Assembly: GCA_020284085.1 (NCBI GenBank)
Contig: JACEVL010005024.1
Coordinates: 248,001 to 312,000 of the forward strand
Direction of reading: 5' to 3'
Source of the DNA: Aporrectodea caliginosa
Lineage: Eukaryota > Annelida > Clitellata > Crassiclitellata > Lumbricidae
Length of the DNA stretch: 64,000 bases
The notes under the pieces: generated by a model
Seen by the model: the letters and a program-made list of their open reading frames with translations, nothing else
Databases searched by the model: none
What the model was told of the DNA's origin: nothing
In this document: positions 22,701 to 36,200 of the stretch, one piece after another
Numbering within the stretch: position 1 is the stretch's first letter
Layout: each line of letters starts with the position of its first letter
Made by a program: the position numbers and the translations under genes

Positions 22701-24020
22701 ATAATATGCACTAAAATGGAAATGAATTTCAGGCTAATAATAAAATACGCTATTACATTTTAATGGAAAAACATAATAAAATGCGCAAAAATGGATTTTT
22801 ATCCTAGGTCGCATAATGCTGGAAATCATGTGTACCACTTGTACAATATATGATGGTCGGGCAATATGCCTAAACTGTCTACGCCTCTGCAACCTATGGA
22901 CTATGGTCTTCTCACTATTGTTCTCTGAGGAAGGAGTTGAGGGTTTAAATAATCAGTTTCTGTCTTATGTGCAGAACTGTTCGGGCCTATTTCATACCCA
23001 GTCGCCTTCTGGGTGCATTTGTCACATTTTGTTTTGCCCGACTTAGGCCGGCTTTCCTGATTCTTTGCCACATTTTTGTAGAAAGATGGATAGCCTACAG
23101 ATCTGTTGTATACTAAAGTGACATTGATTCTAGGCCTACTGACCTTCATTTAGCAGATGCAAAAGATTGGGACTAAATATAATATGCAATAGCATTTAAC
23201 CTTTCAGTCGACAGTAAAACTAGTGTACAGTATTTGTACATACACTGTTTGCCTTGTTGATAATTTTTTTTACCTAATTTCATTTAATCTTGAATTGAAG
23301 AAGGTACATGTAATTATTTCTCTGTATAATTTAGTTTGTTTAAGAAAAGAATAAATAGAGAATTTAGATTTATGAACGATTTTTTATTGGACGTGCATGT
23401 TGTGACATTAGGCGTACTGTTTTAATATCAATCAGCAGTTTATTTATTCAACAACAGCACAATTAATTAACAATCAGTCATTTTCAAAAGTTAATTTGCT
23501 GATGCTGTCAACAGGACAGCCCTAAAGGATAAAATAATCCGCTATTGCAGGGCTACCCCTTTTCCACATTACATTTACTGATGGCAAGACGATTTTTATG
23601 ATCATATATGCTTATACAAAAATTCAACTTAAATAACAATGTTAGGGCTAAATCATAGCCAAACAACTAAATAATATTTATGAATGAGGTAGCTCATAAT
23701 GTTAGAAGCACAAATTAAAGTCACCTTTCTTACTTGGTGTCTGGTAAGAAAGGAAGTACATCAAACTGCAGCTGTAGTTATATATACCATGGTAGTTATA
23801 TGCCATAAACTTCTCTATGTAGTTATAAGCCATGGTAGTTGTATACTATGACATTATTTAGAATGTCATATGTTTGTACTTTGTATTCCATTACATATTT
23901 AGAATGTCATTTGTTTGCAGGACACACAAACATTTGTTTTGGTATTGGTAATTCTATGAATTATTAGGAAATGCACTGAAAACCGTATGTGTGATATTTT
24001 GTGTTTTGAGAGTGCTGCAG
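22701..24020. other. Non-coding, presumed intron 1 or upstream region of the CATIP-like gene
   Basis: No exon is recognised. At 23,770-23,900 there are repeated atatgccatggtagtt-like words and two copies of tttagaatgtcatatgtttg. Confidence 0.4.
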
Positions 24021-24237
24021 AACAGGCCTGTGACAATGGCTGATGTGAAGGACATCAGTCCCTCTCCAGCAGATGGCTCAGTACCAAAACTTCGAAATCG
24101 GCTAGCAATGTTGTCTGGAGATCTTCCACAACCAATTGTGGAAGGCAGCAGAACATCCGCTACTATTCCACTTTTTAATCCAGCTGCACCTTTTCCAAAG
24201 GCTTCTTCTGATGGGCTGAATTTTCTAGAGTCCATCG
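24021..24237 (+). CDS. CATIP: CATIP-like exon 1 (coding)
   Basis: The acceptor ends at 24,020 and ATG is at 24,036-24,038, the first Met after the splice site. It encodes MADVKDISPSPADGS to LESI and ends in phase 1 before gtagtg. Confidence 0.82.
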
Positions 24238-27200
24238 GTAGTGTTTTTCAGATTCTTATTGCATTGTTGGTAGATTTATTGGATTTTAATTCATAATGCG
24301 TCAACGAAATGTTGTAAACTTTATGCTGTTGCCAACCCTGCTCGTTTAATCGTAATTGTAATCTTGAGATTTTTATAGTGTCCAAAAAAGTAAAGTTGTG
24401 GAAACCAGCTTATTCACAGGCGCTTAGTCAAAACAAAATCGATAGGCAGGTAAGGTCAAAAATCAGTTCCAGGTCAAGCTCCAAAGGCATGCGAAACAGG
24501 CGGACAGCTTTGGTCGATGGTGTTTAGAATTGAAGCGTCAAGGTAATCGGGGATAGGATTTGTGAAAAGGAAGTGTCTTCAGTGTTGAGTGAAAGATCTG
24601 TGAAAAACACTGAAAAGATAGCAGTGTTAGAAACAGGTTGATATCCATTATATATGTGCATATATTTATATATTGTCTTTTATTAAGTGCCTCCAAATCT
24701 GTTACCAATACAATGAGCAAAAACTTTGTTCTTTAGGCTTGCTTCATTGTATAATCTTTGCTAATATACAAATGTTCTGTCTAAGAAATCAATCCACATG
24801 ACTTAATAAGATAAATGGGAAATTACAAATAGGAGCAGCATGGCTAGAGCCAAAAAATGTCTTCCACCCAGTTAGAGCCTACAAATGTCCCCCTTTCCAT
24901 TTACGCTGTAACCTACCCAAAACCTCTGCAATTTATCTATAACAACAAATGCATCCCATTCCCAGAATTCCTTGCTAACAGAGTGCAGTAGTACAATCAC
25001 TCTTAAGTGATTTCAAAACACTTCCAGTTTGATTTTATGGAGTCTAAGCGTGTACATGATATTACTGTAGGTGTAAATTTTTAACCTGCACTACCTTTGT
25101 CTTTCTGTATCATGACATGATACTTTATTGACTTCATACATGATACCTCTAATGCAGATGTTATTACCGTTGTAAATAAAATATGTAGACACTGGGGAAC
25201 CATACCAATGGAACACTTGTTCTGTTTGATATAACCACTGACACCTATGTGCTGACTAATTGTAACCTTTGGGAATTGGAAATTTACTGTGATGCTTCAA
25301 GAGAAACTAATCAGAGATGCTCTACGGTAACTGAAGTGATCTACATTTTGCACTTTTGGTAATGGGTCAACTGACGAAACCTCATGACTGCGACTCATGT
25401 AACGACTAGAGGCATGATTCTCTTCTTTGCTTGCTGGTTTCTTCTGTAAATCTCTGTCAAACGCCTTTTAAAAAATGCCTATGCATCTCTTATATCACAA
25501 TTTTCCCCACACATCTATTTGGTTAAACTCTGAAGTCACTCCAACCATTACAAACAAATGCCTGGCTACAGCGCTGTTTATCCCAGGTGCAATTATGTTG
25601 ACATTACTAAAATGCATAAACCACCCATGCAAATGCTCTGGTAACATATTTCACACATACAAACACACACATGTACATGTATATATGTAAGTAAGTAAAT
25701 ATATTCTTTATTGAACCAGCTGCAATCCGCATATGACCTACATTCTGTATCTTTTCATCTCGCTTAGTTTTAAATATTACACCTGGAGATGACTAGAGTG
25801 CCAGACTGATCTGACCCTCCAAAATGTATCATCTGGTCAGACCTCTGATTACCACATGACCATTGGACCAAGAGGTGGTAATGGTAACATGAAGAAGCAG
25901 GAAACCTAGAAGGAAAAGAATTGTTGATGGTAACTCTTTTACAATTTCAGATGAGAATGACCTTAGACATTTTCTCTTTGAGGACGTCCTGCCAATCATA
26001 ACATCAGACACAGGCAAGGTGGTTGGAGAATATCAGCTTCAAGTTTCCCTTGGAGGTGGAAAGAGACACCCAATGCTGACTGTCAAGGCTAACAGTGTTG
26101 GATCAATTGATTCAGTGCCGTGTGGCACCTCCATCACTGCACGTCTGACACCTCAGCTGGAAACCCTTGAGCAGAGAATACATGAATATGTGAAGGTGAA
26201 GAGTCGGATTACTTTGATTCTGCAACTCAACTCATACAGTAAAACTTTTGTATTTTGACCTTGGTATTTTGAACTTCCAGTTATATCGAATAGCAGCCAA
26301 AGGTCAGGCCACAACCAATGCAAACACAAATATGACTCTATTTTATGGAACCTGCTTATATCGAGGACGGGCTTATTTGAAGATTCTCTAGGATCCTTAT
26401 CTAACTGTTGACTAGCAGATTATAGAAGTTACAGGGCCATTTTGCAAGGGGGTAATATTGATAATATTCTATTGGCCTAGTTGTAGCTAATTGATGAATA
26501 ATTGCTTGCCGATGAGCTCCAGGTATGAGGTGCACATGTTCATGTGTGAGTGGGGGGGGGGGGGTGTCGGGGTCAGTCAATTGAAGCAAGGTTGTCTGAT
26601 TTCGTCTTTGTGCCTTAACCTTGTTTCTTTGACTGAAATCCTAGAGCTTCTGAAAGGTGTGGTAAGCAGTGCTTAAAGTGTAAAAAAAGAAGTGTCTGGA
26701 CGCCACTTACCTTTTCCTCCCCTCCACCCACCTATCCCATTTTCCCACCCCCTTTCCCGAACTTTCCCTCCTTACTCCCATCCCTTCCCCGTCCCTCTCC
26801 TCAACCCCTCTCCCTCCAATCAGAGGTGCAAACTGCAAATATACAAAATTTCTGGGTCCTCATATTGCAAGCGCCGAGGGCGCGAGGGGGTGAGTGCTGA
26901 AGGCACGAAGCCTATATAGGCCTAACGACTATGAAGTGTGATGGAGCGTCGTAAGCTCCCTCAGCGGGGTCTGGGGCGGAGCCCCAGAAGCCAGCGCATT
27001 TTTTAGCAGTTGATATTAAATGGAACACGTTTTTGGCCCTTATTTTCCAGCTGTTTCTGAACGATAAAGTTATGAAAACTTCAAGGTTTTTCAGATTCTC
27101 AGACAGCACAACAAGTTCAGAGTTTTATTTTAAAAGAAACAGCCCCAACAGCAAAGTCATATGGTAAACATGTGTTAACCATATGACAATTTTGCCCATT

Positions 27201-30200
27201 TGGGCTCTATATGGCTTTACATATGGTACATATGTTGTATGTCACATGCATACCATACAAAATCTACATTATCAATGCATACAAAAATTGCAAGAAAAGC
27301 ATGAGAATATCAAGTCCCATATGCCTATTGATGTTGTTGCTAATGAAGGAATACTAATCAAAATAAAACTTCCGAGCAGTCATGCTTTAGAGCAGCAATA
27401 TGCAGCTGCACGTGTAGATCTCCGACTCTCATATTATTGCAGCACTGGAGACTTGCCGATACTTGCTGAGTGACCTCTCAATTTTGGGTCACACACACAC
27501 GCACGCGCTACACATACGCACGCACGCATAGACACACACACACACTCACACAAACACCGTGGGGCGCGGTGGTGTAGAGGTATGTTCGGTGCCTTGTAAC
27601 CGGAGGGTTGCGGGTTCGAATCCACCTCAAGGGCGTATATTCGGTGCCTTGCAGCCGGAGGGTTGCGGGTTCGAATCTACCTCAAGCCGCCGCGTAGGGA
27701 CCCTGGCAAGTCCTTCACTCGCAATTGCTCATGCGCTTCGGCGTGAAACTTCGATTCAGTGTCCGCGCTGTACTCGGGAGCGCCTCTGAGTAGAAATCTT
27801 GAAGGGGCGCTATATAAATATCTTAAATGAAAATGCAAATGAAAATGAAACACACACGCCTTAAACCAGTATTATAGTCGATAGACAAAAAAACAGTTTA
27901 ACAATTTTATTGCAAGACATTGCCACATTGGCACACAGTTGATTGTGAGATTTGTGACGATGCAGCACATCTTCAAGATGCAATATGCTGCATACTGCAG
28001 GCACGTAACAAGACTTAATTCAAGAGGAGGCAACTTCACAGACCATTGGCAAAATCCTGGTCATCGGGGTCATTGGTCAATAGAAGTTCCAGTATATGAA
28101 GAAGCAAGAGGAGGCAACTGCCTCCCTCCTCGTGCCTCAATGTACAACTTTATGCTATAGGCTATGATATGCATATGGCTTCTTTATGTAACCACCTTAC
28201 CTACACCAGTTGTAGACCACATAGATCCTAGATGGCTTACGAATCTGCATTTCATATAGAAGGCAGATCTGTCGATATGCTATATGCATATGGCAAATTG
28301 TTGTAAACTGGAAGATTTTTAAAGCACCATCAATACATTAAAAATTTGTTTTACTTAATTTTAAGCTTAATTGATATAGGCCTACATGTCAGCTGTCTGC
28401 ATCAACGATCATAAGTAGGACCAGTTAAGACTAGTAGGCCTACACCAAACCTGGGACTATAATTACTGAAATAATAATAGTCCCAGACCAAACTAATGAT
28501 ATTATGGTAAAATCATGCACGTGTCTTGCAGTTCGATGTGACTGGATAGATTTTGTTTAAAGTTTGTGACTTTAAAAGAAGCCGTAGGCCTACGTATTAG
28601 TAGTCATGACATAGGCCACACGAAGCTCCAGTGTTCAATGTATGAATCACAAATCATACAAATACAAACTTAACAACAAAGTAAATTTAATAATTTGGAA
28701 AATAATTAATTATACGATCGAACTTCCGCTTTGAATCTTGTAAACATGTGATTTGCATAGCCCCGCCTACCGGCTGCCAATCACAACATTATGACGTCAC
28801 AATGACCAAGGCTTCGCAACTTCTGTTGAACAGTGTTACCCCTCCTATGTTTTTCATCCAAGATCTATGTTTTTTTGGTCTCGTCTATGTTTCTATATTT
28901 GTTTGTCCAAAATATATTATGTTTTTCTTTCATGGAAGTTTTTACGTGTTAAAAAGGTACTTTTCAGCAATTCCTAAAGCATTACTTCAATTTATTGAAG
29001 TAGTAGGCCTACTGCTGTGTTTCGTTACAAATTTTAACTAATTCTACAGGTATTACTTTTAAAAGCGTGTCTATGTTTTTCTATGTTTTTTTGAGCTAAT
29101 ACCTATGTTTTTTCAAATATTTAGAGTGTTAACACTGCTGTTGAATAAATACGGATTTTAAACACTGTTTTACTGTCGATGACTGTAGCTGACTTTATAA
29201 GAAGCAGTACACGAGACCTGAGTCGGTTATCAGTTGCATGTTCGAATCCCGAGAGGGTCGACATGAAACTGATAGTTCACGATTCTTTTCATATTTTTAA
29301 AACGTTCCTTCAGAACTTGACGTGTTTCTAAAGACTTTGTTAAATTTTATAAAAAATCGTTTTACTGGTACAATTTGAAGCTTTTAATGGAAACAATTAA
29401 CGCGAGCTTGAGCTCATGCTTATTAGGCCTGAAATTATTTTCGCAATCGTTTAAGATTAGCCTAGGCTACCTGTGGGGTAAATTTCTACCGGGCTTCTCA
29501 AACGAACATCAATGGGTGCTTTTGGGGTAATAATAACACAGTATAAATAATTATAATTATAATTATTTTTACTGTGATAATAATGGCTCTATAGATGTAG
29601 ATTAGATGTTTAATATCCACTGCTATTTGAAGTCGAAGAAGTAGGCTATAGGCCCTATTTTCCTACGAACAGAGACCCTTTTCCTTCTGCATTATTTAAA
29701 TAATAATCCTTCAAATTAATTGCTGAATATAATCAGATGTAAGTGACCATCGGCATGGGCGCCCACAGGAATTTTTGCAGGGGGAGTTTTGTATAACGAA
29801 ACAATTCATTTAATTCCAATTGACGATTTTCAACTCTTATTAAGCCATTACTTACTTCTGACCTGTTTTTCTTGCCTTTGTTTTTCTTTGTATACCTACA
29901 GCGTTTTGTTTGTTGTTAACTCAATAAACGATCCGAATTACAGTATGGGAATTGTCAAAAAATAACGGGGGGGGTTAGACGTTGCTTTATGTGCAGTTTG
30001 GGTGTGAAATGTACACTTTACTATGGGGGCCTAAAAAGACTAGGGGTTGAACCCCCCCTCAATTCCCCCCGGCAATTCTCACCCTGCGAATATATGATCA
30101 TGAAGTCGTATATATGTTGTCTGTCAACAGTTTCTGGGTCTTGCTGGTGAATTACGTAAAACTGGGACAGTGTCACAGTGGGTGTTTTATAGGTCTAGGT

Positions 30201-33200
30201 GAATCGTATCGTATTGTATCAATGCGTTGTATTGAAGTCATTTAACTTGATAAGGTCATTCAGTTATGAAACAGTCAAGACAAGACTCACAGTGGATGTG
30301 AGTCATGTGACAGTCAGGTAGATCTTAGGTAGGTCCTAGTTGTTAGGGCCTACGAAAACTCAGATGATAAAACCGGAAGCGTGTATATGACGTGCGATTT
30401 GATAAAAAGTTAACTAGAATGTACAAGTAAGGAATGAGTTGGAGAAACAAGTTACACTTACACGGTAGAAGACATTCAGAAAATAATCAAAATGACAACA
30501 TGAAATTTCATTGGAATCTTAAAAAATTAAATGCTGTTGAAAGTGACGTAGAGGAATTACACTGTTGCATATGGACTCTGCATGGACGGCGTCCAGGCGG
30601 TGCTGCCAAATAAGTGGCAGGACGGCGTCCAGCCCTGAAAATAAGTGCCTGGACGCCGTCCATGACCGTCCATGCACACTTTAAGCCCTGGTGGTAAGGA
30701 TAACGAAGACTAGAAAACCAGGGGTTGTTTGGTGACAGTTACACAACTGACACCAGATCCAATTGCACTAGAAAGGTTGAAAGGGTTAATGAACTTTATC
30801 AGACCGTGTATAGCATGCCACAAACCGAAAATGGGCTTAGTAGAGCCCTGTATGTAATTTGGGTGGAACAGTTGACCACGTTGGAAAACCAGGAGGACCT
30901 ATGAATCAGGTATAAATTAAATGCTGTCAATTTTTTTGCCAAATGTTAAACCATATAATTATAATGACAGTGACACCAGCAGTAGATCTCGTTGAAACTG
31001 ACCTTGTAAGTTATCAGCTTGTGCTTCTGATGGTACAATGTTTTCAATTGTTTTGTATGTTTGCAGTTAGATGGTTTTTTACTGGACAGAGTAACTGATA
31101 TCATCAAGGAGAGGGACAGCTATGCCATATATCGTGTCATTACCAAGGGAGAGGTAATCACTAATCACAACTGTTTCAGTCTGCAGCTGATGACATTTGC
31201 TGTTAATTTTCACAGTTTTTTTGCCAGTCATTATAGTTGCAGTTTTCAGCTAGATCTACATTAATATACTCTTTATGAACTCTTTAGCTTTGTTATCATT
31301 ATTGCCCAAGTGAAATAGTGATAAGAAATCAATCCATTGGAGAAGTCATGTTGAAATCGAATAGATCAGAGAAACCCAAAGCCAGGCTATAGTGGGTGAG
31401 CAAGTTGATATAGACGAGTCTTAAGTTTAGACCTGAATGACATCAGATAATGGCAGAATGAACCAAACCAGACTGGGCACCGAATCCCAAAGCTTTGGCC
31501 CAGCCACCACAAAAGCTCAAGGGCCCAACACTTGTCGAGTCTGAGGTTAAGCAGGAGTCTATTGGAATTAGGAATGAGCATGGAACATGGATAGGTCGAT
31601 TGGTTAATGTGCTGTACTTTGTTGCTTACAAGCTGAATTTAGAAATGGATTTTTTGCTCAGTCCTTACAAGGTGAATTTAGAAATGGATTTTTTGCTCAG
31701 TCCTTACAAGGTGAATTTAGAAATGGATTTTTTGCTCAGTCCTTACAAGGTGAATTTAGAAATGGATTTTTTGCTCAGTCCTTACAAGGTGAATTTAGAA
31801 ATGGATTTTTTGCTCAGTCCACAAACAGTGTGTTATGTGCAGTATGGCTGTAACTTGCTGGGGTCTGTGCTACAGCTCTGGGAAGAAAGTTTTGAACCAT
31901 TTGCAGTTTGTGCAGATCTCCCTTCGTGATATAAATGAGAAATGAGGTCCATTTGTCAGGTCTGCTGAAAACCAAGCATTAGACAGTATTAACCAAAAGA
32001 GACCTGGTTAATGGTTATGCTACTATCCTTCACGTGACAGTGTGCTGATCTACACAATGTCAAAACATAGAAATGACATGATTGACTCAAGCAGCATCCC
32101 AAAACTGTGCACATTCAATTAACAAGTATGCCACCCAACCAACAGTCAAACCTAAGCCAGTAAAATTTGGGGAGTCGTAAGCTTGTGGCTAGAAAAAGAT
32201 ATGTACTGTTAGAAGGATTCAGAAGAAGTTTAATTTACTAGCCATCTTCAGAAGCAAAAACAGAAGCAACTATTTGAGAGCAGGATTGTATGTAGAGCTA
32301 TCGAATGACTAGACTAGTTGGGTATTGTCAGCATACAAGTGATAGAGCTACCAGTAATGAATATTAGAAACATTGCTGCTTTGGCTTCCTGTTGAGGAAA
32401 GGATGCACTTCAAGATCATCTTGCCTGCTTCACTTTCACTTCATTGGTCTATTCCTTTATTTGCGTTACAACCGAGCACAACCCATGGAGAAATTTGTTC
32501 TAGGGACCTGCAAAGCTTCGATATTTGAATCGAAAACGATTCGGACAGCACTATTCAATTCAATTTGAGAATGACGTCATTATTCGAAAAATGATTAGCC
32601 TGTGATGCGCCTGGTTGTAAACTAATTGTTTACTGCGCATGGATTGGTTGTTGAATTGCTGTATGCAAAGCGGCACGTGACAACATTTAACTCATAAATG
32701 ACTGCAGCAAGGCAGCATCCAAATAGCCAACGAGCTGACTTCTCGCTGGCACAGGTTAGAAATGCAATTGGTTAACCTTTAGTCATGTGACACATCCTCC
32801 ATTTTGGCTGTCAGTGAGGTAGCATCTGCATTCTGCAAGTTGCTGTAAAGAACAGGTACCCGCTGATTCGATTCTATATTCGATTCGAATTCGAACTTTT
32901 ACACCGATTCGATTTGAGATTCAATTCGACTGAAAATGTGTGATTTGCAGGTCCATAGTTTTTGTTCTTTGGCTGTTTCTTGTCTGGTGAACAGCATAGC
33001 AGTGGGCTATGATGTTCTTATCAGAGTCGTACTGTATACCGGTACCCAACTTTCTTAGTTACACACCATTTCTTGTTATTTTAACATATTGTAACTTATT
33101 ATGGATTTAATTTTTCAGAAGCAAGAAAAGACAGAGTATTCAGTGGGAATTGTGAATATGAGAGGCTTCATATCAGAAGGTCAGTTCTTTTGCATTGTCC

Positions 33201-36200
33201 AGAGTTACCCCAAGTGTATTGTAAGCCTTAAGACTTTCAATAAATGCATGAATTATTTTTTCTGGCATAATTTTCACTACGAAAATGATAAAAAAAAACA
33301 AATCGATTATCGTTTTGTCAATAATGAAAACCGATAATCGTTTTTGAAACCGATAATCGGATTTCCGATTATCGTTTAACATCCGTAATTGATAGTGTTT
33401 GGGATCAGAGCACCAGTGCCAGCAAGGTCAATGTTGGAACACAAAGAGCCAAATGTGATCACATCAGTTTTATTTGGGTTTATGGCCAAATAAGTGAAGC
33501 ATAACCAAGCACACACAGAAGAGATGCTCTCCTTAAGTGTTGTCTAGGCAGATGATCAGTGGAGATGGCAATTCAAAGCCAAGTATTGTCTGTGCACATT
33601 CTAACTACTCCAAAGTGATTGGCTGTGCGGCTGATTGGTAAAGTTAAGATTTTTAATTGGAAAAAAATAGCAATACAGGAAGCATTACCAGTACATCATG
33701 TAGAAGATACCTGATAGGAGTAAAATTGTAATTTTTGCTTATGCCTAGTAAATTTGTAATTTTTTGCTTATCTCTACATCCCAAATTGTGCACTTCAGGT
33801 ACGTATCTACTTGTATTTGATATGCATTCCACTCTCTAGTACACAGATACATTTTGTGTTGTGTTTTGCATTGGTGTACGTAAACTATCCATGTGTTAAA
33901 CGTTCTAGTGAGTTAAATGGTGATGCACTATTGCGTCTTTGTTGTAATTGATGTTTGTTTGGAAATTAAACTGCATTTTATGCTTATAGTTCCTGTTATT
34001 TCATTCATCCATTAGCTATCCATCCATATACCTATCAAATTTTTCATTTCCAAATTTCATTTGCAAACTTTCACTTTTCGTCTTTCCGCATATTAGAATC
34101 ATCAAATGTTAGAATGACTGATTTTGGTTGTCTGTAGCCGCCAACCTATTGCTTCAGAAATTGCTCTCAAAGAAGGGAGTGCCAGACAATTTCCAGCTGC
34201 TAGCAATGGACTATGATATATCTATCTGTCCTGTTTTCTATGTAAGTAATGTATCAATATATGGAAGTTGCATGAGAGGAGAATGATGTGGGTTCCTGTC
34301 AAGGTGACATCGATGTGGTCTCGAGACCGAAAAAATGTGGTCTTGGTCTCGAATGTACCGGTCTTGGCCTTTAAAGATGCAGTCTTGGTCTTAGAGGCGT
34401 GGTTTTGGTCTTGGGCGTCTGGTCTCGGTGAAGTATTTGTCAAATGTTGTCGATAGTTGCTGGTTATTGGAAGTGATGATCATTCAGGGACGTCTGAGCT
34501 AACTTCGAATACATGCAGCGATCCACCAAGGACAAAGTGAGAGAGGACCTCGTTGTTTTCTTGTCGCTTCTTATCAAGAAGCGACAAGAAAACGTTGAGG
34601 CACAGTTAACCCTGACTGCTGGTGCTTTAGTGACTAGTTACACTGACGCAGTTTCTCGAGGCAAACTCAGTAGTTGGGTGAGCATTGGAGATCAGGGATT
34701 TGGTGGATTTTCTGATTCTGTATTCCAGCAACATCTGGTGGACCTGTTGAGAGGTTTTTTTTAGCTGCAATGGACTTTTCATGAGACCTCACAGGGCAAG
34801 ACTTGGGGACAAAACCGTGTGTGATTTAGTACTTATAAAATGTAATAAACATCTGACTTGAAAGACAGGATTATTTAACACTTCAGTTGAGAATTACGTT
34901 TATGGTCTTGAGAATGTTGTCTTGGACAATGTGGTCTTGGTTGCAGTCTTGGTGTTGGAGCACACGGTCTTGGCCTTGGGCCCTTGGCTTGGTCTTGGAC
35001 CACGCGGTTTAGTCTCTGTCTTGGTCTTGAAGTTTTGGTCTTGTGCACAGCACTGCAAGGTGACTCACTGGTCCTTTTGGATCATCTCTGACTTGGGTTT
35101 AAATAACAAAAGAATAGCAAAGATTTTCCTTACCTGCATGAAGCAACATCTTTACGTTATGTTGTTTGTATTTAGTGACATTAAGTGAACAATGTTAGTT
35201 TAGTTAACAGTGTACTTGCTCTATTATATGATGATGTTACTCTGTAGACTTTGCAAAGGAAGTTTAGAGAATTTGGTTTGCTAAGCAGCAGCATGAGTTG
35301 GTAGATTAACAACAAGTCGAATTTACTGACCCACATTGATGATTGTTGGATTTGTCCTTTAGCTGGCCCTGGGCCTAAGAAAATGAAACGAACAACTCTG
35401 TAACATCCTATAGAATGAGGTTTAGAAGACTTTCCATACTAAGTGGCCTTGTCAAGGCACAGTAGATGAACTTGCATAATATTTTAATGTACTTGTAGAT
35501 AGCATGCTGTCTAGACTACAATTTGTTGGCTGATGATACTCAATTCTTCCTGTGATTTGACTGTTTCTTTGCTATACCTCTCTCCAACTACCAATTTTCT
35601 TAACTATGAGTTGCAACTTTCAATTAGGCTGTTTTCAGCAAACCTGAGCATTTAATTTAACATTCCCTGCCAAAAGTATGAGAAGGAAAAACTGAAAATG
35701 CCAGTGAGCATTGATTGCATTTAGCCCAGCAGTCATCTCTGGGCTACAAGCGAGCTGCAGTGTTGACTGTGCAGCAAGGCACGGTTGTTAATATTCATTA
35801 CTTTTGTCCTACTGGACGATGTTAATAAATATTAACCTTTAGTACCTGTATGCAGCTGCCGTGGTATTCCTTATGGTAGAATTTCATAATATTCATTTAC
35901 ATAATCCTACTAAGGGCTTTAATGAATATTATCTGATTATTTATATGAAGCACTCTGTTTCAACTAATAACAAACCTGTGCAAACTAATGTTTTACCACA
36001 TAACAGTGTTCCTAAGAATTATGTTTGACTTTGTGACAAATTATGCTTCCTCTGCAGGGAAAATACATTTTTCATTAGGAACTGGTAGCTGATTGGTTAG
36101 AGCGCTCACCTCATAATGTGAAGAGTACAGGTTCGAGCCTCCCTTGACGTCATTCAGGTCTAAACTTAAGACTCTCCTCTTTCAACTTGCGTACCAATCA

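Noticed and set aside
29200..29270. tRNA-like sequence with tgttcgaatcc
   Set aside because: Only a B-box-like word is present; no A box or cloverleaf could be drawn, so neither a tRNA gene nor a SINE is called.
31495..31929. 144-codon ORF with KVNLEMDFLLSPY repeats
   Set aside because: Open only because of the 39-bp repeat; lies in an intron and overlaps an antisense LINE tail.
34513..34764. 83-codon ORF within the 34.3-kb hAT element
   Set aside because: No transposase motif; part of it is a perfect hairpin.
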